Origin: an uncultured Acidobacteriota bacterium
GTDB taxonomy: Bacteria > Acidobacteriota > Terriglobia > Bryobacterales > Bryobacteraceae
Direction of reading: 5' to 3'
Length of the DNA: 64,000 nt
Assembly: GCA_902826685.1 (NCBI GenBank)
Contig: CADEFT010000033.1
Coordinates: 1 to 64,000 of the forward strand
The translations under genes were made by a program, and so were the position numbers. Positions 59,760 through 64,000 of this stretch are shown one piece after another. The notes under the pieces are model-generated. The model was not told where the DNA came from, searched no databases, and saw only the letters and a program-made list of their open reading frames with translations. Position 1 is the stretch's first letter. The number at the start of each line of letters is the position of its first letter.

Positions 59760-61018
59760 TGTCTTTCCTCTTTGGGTGGAGACTCGGTGTGCCACCAAGT
59801 CCGCAGGCCGGCGGTGAGCTTACCCTTCTCTCCCCTAATGTAGAGGATACCAATCCGTGGGTCGCCAGGGGACTCGCGCCTCACCACCGACCAATTGACA
59901 TAACCGCGGCGATCCTGTACCGGCGCGGGCAGGTTGCTCGAAGCCGCGTCCAGCCTTGCGTGGAAATCGGCGAACCGGCCCGGAAACTCCAGCCGTTGAA
60001 ACTGGATGCCCGCCACCCACACGGGCTCGCGCCACGCTTCGTAGCGCTGCAATTGCAGAAGCCGTCCCGTCACCTGCGCTCCCTTGGGCACGACGATCTC
60101 GCCCTTCCTTCTGGCGTCGCGCGCCACCGTCGCCTTCACCAGATCGCCGACCGCGGACACGCCCGCTTCGATCGGGGTTTCGAGCTTCAACTCCACTTCA
60201 AGGCCCGCCGGAATCTCGAGCGGCTTGGGAATCACAGGCGCCGCGGCGGACGTCTCCGGCGCATCGTCGAAACGAATCACCGATTCGCCCGAGTACTGCC
60301 GGCAATTGGAAAACCTGGTGCGGTTGCGGTTCTCGTTCCCTACGATGTCGGTCAGTGTGAGGTCGGAATCCTGGGGCAGCAGAAAGTCCTCTTCGCCGAT
60401 GCGCACCATCTGATAGCGCAGCATCTCCGTACTCGATCGCACCGGAAGATGCGGCGGGATATCGTTGGCATGCACTTCGAGCGCCACCAGGTCGAGCGTA
60501 TCGGCATCCGCCCAGAACGCGCCTTCATAGCCCACCGTTCCCTCCGACGGCTTTACGCGAAGCTTGAAGCCCGATTGAATCATCGGCACGCGGTAGTCGA
60601 AGCGGATGGTGCGCCGGCCTTCGTGAATGCGCTCGCCCAGGTGGCGGAACGTGGCGCTGTTGGTGAGAAACACCGCCCGCGCGTGAATGGCGAAGTTCCC
60701 ATTGCCGATCGTGCCGCCGGAAACCATGTCGGTGATGTCGCGTTCGTCAAACCGCGCCGAGCCGGGATAGGCGAACATCTCCCGCCCATCCACCAGAGCC
60801 ACTTCCAGCCGCACCAGGTCGATCAGTTCGAACTTGCGCGAAGCCACGCGGCGGCGCGATCGTTCGATCGTCTCGAGACAGGTGTAGTTCGGCAGCCGGT
60901 TCAGATTCCGCTCGGCGCGAACCTTGATCCGGGCCAGCAGCATCGTCTCCGGGGAAAGCTCCGGCCCCGCCGCCAGCGCGGCGATCATCAGACCCCATAG
61001 CGCCGCCACGCCGCTCAT
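59756..61018 (-). CDS. secreted acidobacterial protein of unknown function
   Basis: A 420-residue protein with an N-terminal signal (about 1-17). The first 230 residues are probably a lipoprotein-localisation-like beta fold (Leu-Pro-Asn-Tyr-Thr-Cys-Leu-Glu-Thr-Ile-Glu-Arg, Ile-Arg-Phe-Asp-Tyr-Arg-Val-Pro, Ala-Phe-Trp-Ala-Asp). Around residue 270 a second domain starts (Glu-Leu-Lys-Leu-Glu-Thr-Pro-Ile and Val-Val-Pro-Lys-Gly-Ala-Gln-Val-Thr-Gly-Arg), which resembles the beta-barrel of VirB10-like or SAF-like proteins. I do not know its function. It forms an operon with the GH88 gene. Confidence 0.7.
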   Translation of the reverse strand: MSGVAALWGLMIAALAAGPELSPETMLLARIKVRAERNLNRLPNYTCLETIERSRRRVASRKFELIDLVRLEVALVDGREMFAYPGSARFDERDITDMVSGGTIGNGNFAIHARAVFLTNSATFRHLGERIHEGRRTIRFDYRVPMIQSGFKLRVKPSEGTVGYEGAFWADADTLDLVALEVHANDIPPHLPVRSSTEMLRYQMVRIGEEDFLLPQDSDLTLTDIVGNENRNRTRFSNCRQYSGESVIRFDDAPETSAAAPVIPKPLEIPAGLEVELKLETPIEAGVSAVGDLVKATVARDARRKGEIVVPKGAQVTGRLLQLQRYEAWREPVWVAGIQFQRLEFPGRFADFHARLDAASSNLPAPVQDRRGYVNWSVVRRESPGDPRIGILYIRGEKGKLTAGLRTWWHTESPPKEERQ

Positions 61019-61054
61019 TATAGCGGCGGCGACTTTGCTACCATCGGCATTTCC

Positions 61055-61285
61055 ATGGCCACCAAAGTAACAGTCAACAACAACGGTCCCCTGCGGCTCG
61101 AGGGCGAGTTCGCCATTCAGGATCCCACGGGCAGTGCGTTCGGCCTCGCCGGCCGGACCGTAATATCGCTATGCCGCTGCGGCTTCTCCGAGAACAAGCC
61201 CTTCTGCGATGGCGCCCATGCGCGCAACGGATTCCAGTCGGTCTGCGAAGCGCGCGAACTGCCGCCACCCAAGCCGAAAGTTTAA
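61055..61285 (+). CDS. CDGSH iron-sulfur domain protein
   Basis: A 76-residue protein with the CDGSH 2Fe-2S motif: Cys-Arg-Cys-Gly-Phe-Ser-Glu-Asn-Lys-Pro-Phe-Cys-Asp-Gly-Ala-His, giving three cysteines and one His as ligands. A beta-rich head precedes it. Small bacterial CDGSH proteins may carry electrons or clusters, but their role is unknown. It is divergent from the secreted protein, with 36 bases between the starts, and is 4 bases upstream of the FMN split-barrel gene. Confidence 0.9.
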   Translation: MATKVTVNNNGPLRLEGEFAIQDPTGSAFGLAGRTVISLCRCGFSENKPFCDGAHARNGFQSVCEARELPPPKPKV

Positions 61286-61289
61286 GCCC

Positions 61290-61745
61290 ATGGAAAAGGC
61301 CAAGGGCGCCCGCGCGCTGGTCGGCGCGCACAAACAAGGAGTGCTCTGCACGATTTCCGCCAGCCGCGAAGGCTATCCGTTTGGTTCGGTAACTCCCTAC
61401 GCCCTCGACGCCCAGGGGCGGCCGCTGTTGCTGATCAGCGGCATGGCCGTTCATACGAAAAACGTGCTGGCCAACCCCAAGGCGTCGCTGCTGGTAGCCG
61501 AACCGGCGTCGGGCGAGAACCTGCTGGGCGCGGCCCGCGCCAATCTGCTTGGCTCGGTGCGCGCGGTGCCGGAAGCCGACCTGGAACAGGCGCGCGCGGC
61601 CTATCTCGAAGCGCATCCGGCCGCCGCGCAATGGGCCGATTTCGGCGACTTCGGCTTCTACCGTCTCGAGTTGGACGAGATTTACTACGTCGGCGGCTTC
61701 GGCGTCATGGGGTGGGTGTCCGCGCGCGACTTCGCCCTGCGGTAG
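61290..61745 (+). CDS. pyridoxamine-5'-phosphate-oxidase-like FMN split-barrel protein (HugZ-type)
   Basis: A 151-residue protein from the ATG at 61290. The start of the split barrel is Gly-Val-Leu-Cys-Thr-Ile-Ser and the segment Tyr-Pro-Phe-Gly-Ser-Val-Thr-Pro-Tyr-Ala is typical of the haem-utilisation (HugZ) branch. His-Thr-Lys-Asn-Val-Leu and the C-terminal Phe-Gly-Val-Met-Gly-Trp-Val follow. The C-terminal DUF2470 domain of full HugZ is missing. It may bind FMN or haem. It is four bases after the CDGSH gene. Confidence 0.85.
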   Translation: MEKAKGARALVGAHKQGVLCTISASREGYPFGSVTPYALDAQGRPLLLISGMAVHTKNVLANPKASLLVAEPASGENLLGAARANLLGSVRAVPEADLEQARAAYLEAHPAAAQWADFGDFGFYRLELDEIYYVGGFGVMGWVSARDFALR

Positions 61746-61776
61746 AATACCGTCATCTCAATCGCGGGGGCCTCGT

Positions 61777-64000
61777 ATGAAACCGCTCGTCCTTTTGACT
61801 CTGTCGTCCTTGGTTCTGTTTGCACAGACTGAGCGCGGCAATATCACCGGCCAGGTCACGGATACCTCGGCGGCCGCCGTTCCCGGCGCCACCATCCTGA
61901 TCACCAACCACTCTACCAATCAGACCAGCACGGTCACCACCGAAACCAACGGCGACTACAACCTGCCGAATCTTTCCCCGGGCACTTACCGGCTGGAAGT
62001 CTCCGCGCAAGGGTTCAAGAAAGTCGTCAAAGACGGCGTCGTGATGACGGCGGCGGCGACCGTGCGCGTGGACGCGCGCCTCGAAGTCGGCCAAATCACC
62101 GAGACCGTGGAAGTGCGGGCCGATATCGCGCAGGTGCAGACCGAGAACGCGCGTATCACCACCGCCGTGCAGAACAAGCTGGTGGATGAGTTGCCGCTGG
62201 TCGTCGGGGGCGCTCTGCGCAGTCCGTTCGACCTGGTGTCGGTGGCGCCCGAAGCCCGTGGCAGCGGCGGGCAGATGGCGCTTGGCGGCGGCCAGGCGCG
62301 CGCCTGGGAAGCCACGCTCGACGGCGTTTCGGTTGCCACCAATCGTTCCGCCGATGCGGTGGAGATCGCCTATAACGCGCCTTCGCTCGAAGCCATTACC
62401 GAATTCGCGGTCGACACCAACGGCTTCAAAGCCGAGTATGGCCAGGCGGGCGGCGGCATCATGACGTTCTCTTCGAAATCCGGCACGAACAATTATCACG
62501 GCGTGCTCTACGACTTCCTGCGCAATGAAAAGCTGGATGCCCGCGGATTCTTCGCGCCACGCCGCGCCGCCTACCGCCAGAACGATTTCGGAGCCACCGC
62601 CGGCGGGCCGCTGTCGATTCCCAAGCTCTACAACGGCCGCAACCGTACCTTTTTCTTTTTCTCTTACGAAGGCTTCCGCAACCGCGTCGGGTCGAACGAT
62701 GCCATCTTCAGCGTGCCCACCCCGGAGATGTACGAGGGCGATTTCACCAACCTGGTGAGTCCCGCCAACCAGCGCCTGACGATCTACGATCCCAATACCA
62801 CGCGCGCCAATCCGGACGGCGCGGGCTTCCTTCGCGACGCCTTCCCCGGCAATCGCATTCCGGCGGCGCGCATCAGCCCCTTTGCCAAGACCTGGAGTTC
62901 GTTCGGCCAGCCGGTGAAGCCGAACCGCGGCGCCGCGCCCGGTACCATCGACTACATCCGCAACAACTACATCGCCACCGGCGGCTCCCTGCTGTCGCCG
63001 CAGAACAAGTACAGTCTCAAGGTCGACCACAACGTCACCGATAAGCACCACCTCGCGTTCTTCTACAACAACAGCAATTTCAACCAGGCGGTCGGCCCCG
63101 GCGGGCCTCCCGGAATGCCGCTGCCCCTATATACCGGGCAGGTACAGACGTTTGAAACCGAAGCCTTCCGGTTGACCCACGACTGGACGCTGAGCCCGCG
63201 CCTGCTGAATCACTTCTCCATCGGCGGCAACCTGTTCTACAAGGTCAGTGCCTCCGCCAGCGCCACCGGAGGCTGGAAGGAAAAGCTCTGTATGAAGAAC
63301 GTTCCCGATTGCGACGTCAACTTCGCCAGCGCCACTTTCACCGAGTTTTCCACCTGGGGCACGACATCGTTCAACGGAACCGAGCAGCCCTTGTGGGCCC
63401 TCAAGGACGATATGAGTTTCATCAAGGGCTCCCACACCCTGAAGTTCGGTGGCGCCTTCCAGAGCCAGCGTGCCAACGGATACGGCCAGCAGAACATCAT
63501 GGGCACGGCGGGGTTCAGTTTTCAGGGCACGTCGCTTCCAGGCGCCACGGCTCTTAACAGCGGCAGTTCGTTCGCCAGTTTCCTGCTGGGTGAAGCCGCC
63601 AGCGGCGCCACCGAAACCAACCGCTTCATCTCTCAGCTCTACCGCTATTACGGTTTCTACCTGCAGGACGACTGGCGTGTTTCCAAGCGCCTCACCTTGA
63701 ACCTGGGGCTGCGCTATGAGTTCACTTCCCCGCCGGTGGAAAACGACGGCGACAAGTACTCCGACTTTACGCCCGACCGGCTCAACCCGGCCGTGAACTA
63801 CCCCGGCGCGCTGCGTTTTGCCGGCTTCGGGGAAGGGCGGGAAGGAACACGGTCACTGGTGCCTGGATGGTATGGAGGCTGGGGGCCGCGTATGGGACTC
63901 GCCTACACGCTGACTCCAAAGACGGTGCTGCGCTCGGCCTTTGGCCGATCCTTCAGCAAGGTGACCGTGGTGGCCGGCTCCGGCCATTACTCGGGCTTCA
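61777..64000 (+). CDS. Oar-like TonB-dependent receptor, 3'-truncated by the window edge
   Basis: The ATG at 61777 opens a frame that stays open to the right edge; 741 residues are visible. A signal peptide ends at about Phe-Ala-Gln (residue 17). A carboxypeptidase-regulatory-like domain follows (Gly-Gln-Val-Thr-Asp-Thr-Ser-Ala-Ala-Ala-Val-Pro), then the plug region with Glu-Leu-Pro-Leu-Val-Val and Leu-Asp-Gly-Val-Ser-Val. Barrel strands follow, e.g. Phe-Asp-Phe-like and Tyr-Asp-Phe-Leu-Arg-Asn-Glu-Lys-Leu-Asp-Ala-Arg-Gly-Phe-Phe, which is also seen in the other two receptors. The ligand is unknown. Confidence 0.9.
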   Translation, partial: MKPLVLLTLSSLVLFAQTERGNITGQVTDTSAAAVPGATILITNHSTNQTSTVTTETNGDYNLPNLSPGTYRLEVSAQGFKKVVKDGVVMTAAATVRVDARLEVGQITETVEVRADIAQVQTENARITTAVQNKLVDELPLVVGGALRSPFDLVSVAPEARGSGGQMALGGGQARAWEATLDGVSVATNRSADAVEIAYNAPSLEAITEFAVDTNGFKAEYGQAGGGIMTFSSKSGTNNYHGVLYDFLRNEKLDARGFFAPRRAAYRQNDFGATAGGPLSIPKLYNGRNRTFFFFSYEGFRNRVGSNDAIFSVPTPEMYEGDFTNLVSPANQRLTIYDPNTTRANPDGAGFLRDAFPGNRIPAARISPFAKTWSSFGQPVKPNRGAAPGTIDYIRNNYIATGGSLLSPQNKYSLKVDHNVTDKHHLAFFYNNSNFNQAVGPGGPPGMPLPLYTGQVQTFETEAFRLTHDWTLSPRLLNHFSIGGNLFYKVSASASATGGWKEKLCMKNVPDCDVNFASATFTEFSTWGTTSFNGTEQPLWALKDDMSFIKGSHTLKFGGAFQSQRANGYGQQNIMGTAGFSFQGTSLPGATALNSGSSFASFLLGEAASGATETNRFISQLYRYYGFYLQDDWRVSKRLTLNLGLRYEFTSPPVENDGDKYSDFTPDRLNPAVNYPGALRFAGFGEGREGTRSLVPGWYGGWGPRMGLAYTLTPKTVLRSAFGRSFSKVTVVAGSGHYSGF

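Overview
The window is high-GC bacterial DNA with dense, tightly packed genes, no rRNA or tRNA that I could recognise, and no CRISPR array or insertion sequence. The gene set points to an acidobacterium of the Solibacter/Bryobacter type. It has three very large Oar-like TonB-dependent receptors with N-terminal carboxypeptidase-regulatory-like domains, a secreted propeller protein ending in the Solibacter-type TIGR03437 domain, a DUF1552/DUF1592 pair, several Tat-exported enzymes, and a multihaem cytochrome cluster. This assignment is inference from gene content; no marker RNA is present.

Layout. Positions 1-10650 hold accessory metabolism: a Tat-exported putative glycosidase, the DUF1552/DUF1592 pair, an enolase-superfamily dehydratase, a PilZ protein, an orphan ABC ATPase, a DUF1835 protein and a class V aminotransferase. 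Two large receptors (10732-13953 and 16044-19481) flank a nucleotidyltransferase, a DinB protein and a two-domain SLOG plus deoxyribosyltransferase-like protein. Next come pyrF and selD on the minus strand. selD is a selenoprotein gene: its catalytic codon is TGA, followed by a bacterial SECIS-like hairpin. Positions 21239-27492 encode an extracellular-electron-transfer set: a NapC/NirT-type cytochrome, an OmcA/MtrC-family decahaem cytochrome, a small monohaem protein, an MtrB-like barrel and an MtrA-like decahaem cytochrome. A run of secreted proteins follows (27705-32357).

Positions 32770-40255 are a Tad pilus assembly cluster on the minus strand (TadC, TadB, CpaF, CpaE, secretin, CpaB, prepilin peptidase), with no pilin gene seen. 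A membrane protein and a LuxR-type regulator lie upstream. Positions 42972-54500 are mostly housekeeping: a NifU-like protein, pgsA, hflX and hfq on the minus strand, then aroC, def, fmt and argJ on the plus strand, a histone-H1-like protein, plsC and folC. The last 10 kb carry a GNAT acetyltransferase, an enoyl-CoA hydratase, a PQQ dehydrogenase, a GH88 hydrolase, a CDGSH protein, an FMN split-barrel protein and the start of a third receptor that runs off the window.

Two features stand out. The first is the selenocysteine-encoding selD. The second is the convergent gene junction at 2796-3244, where the ends of both flanking genes have been tandemly copied and have partly decayed. The best candidate for a poorly described system is the SLOG/deoxyribosyltransferase-like protein at 15012-16031 with its nucleotidyltransferase neighbour.
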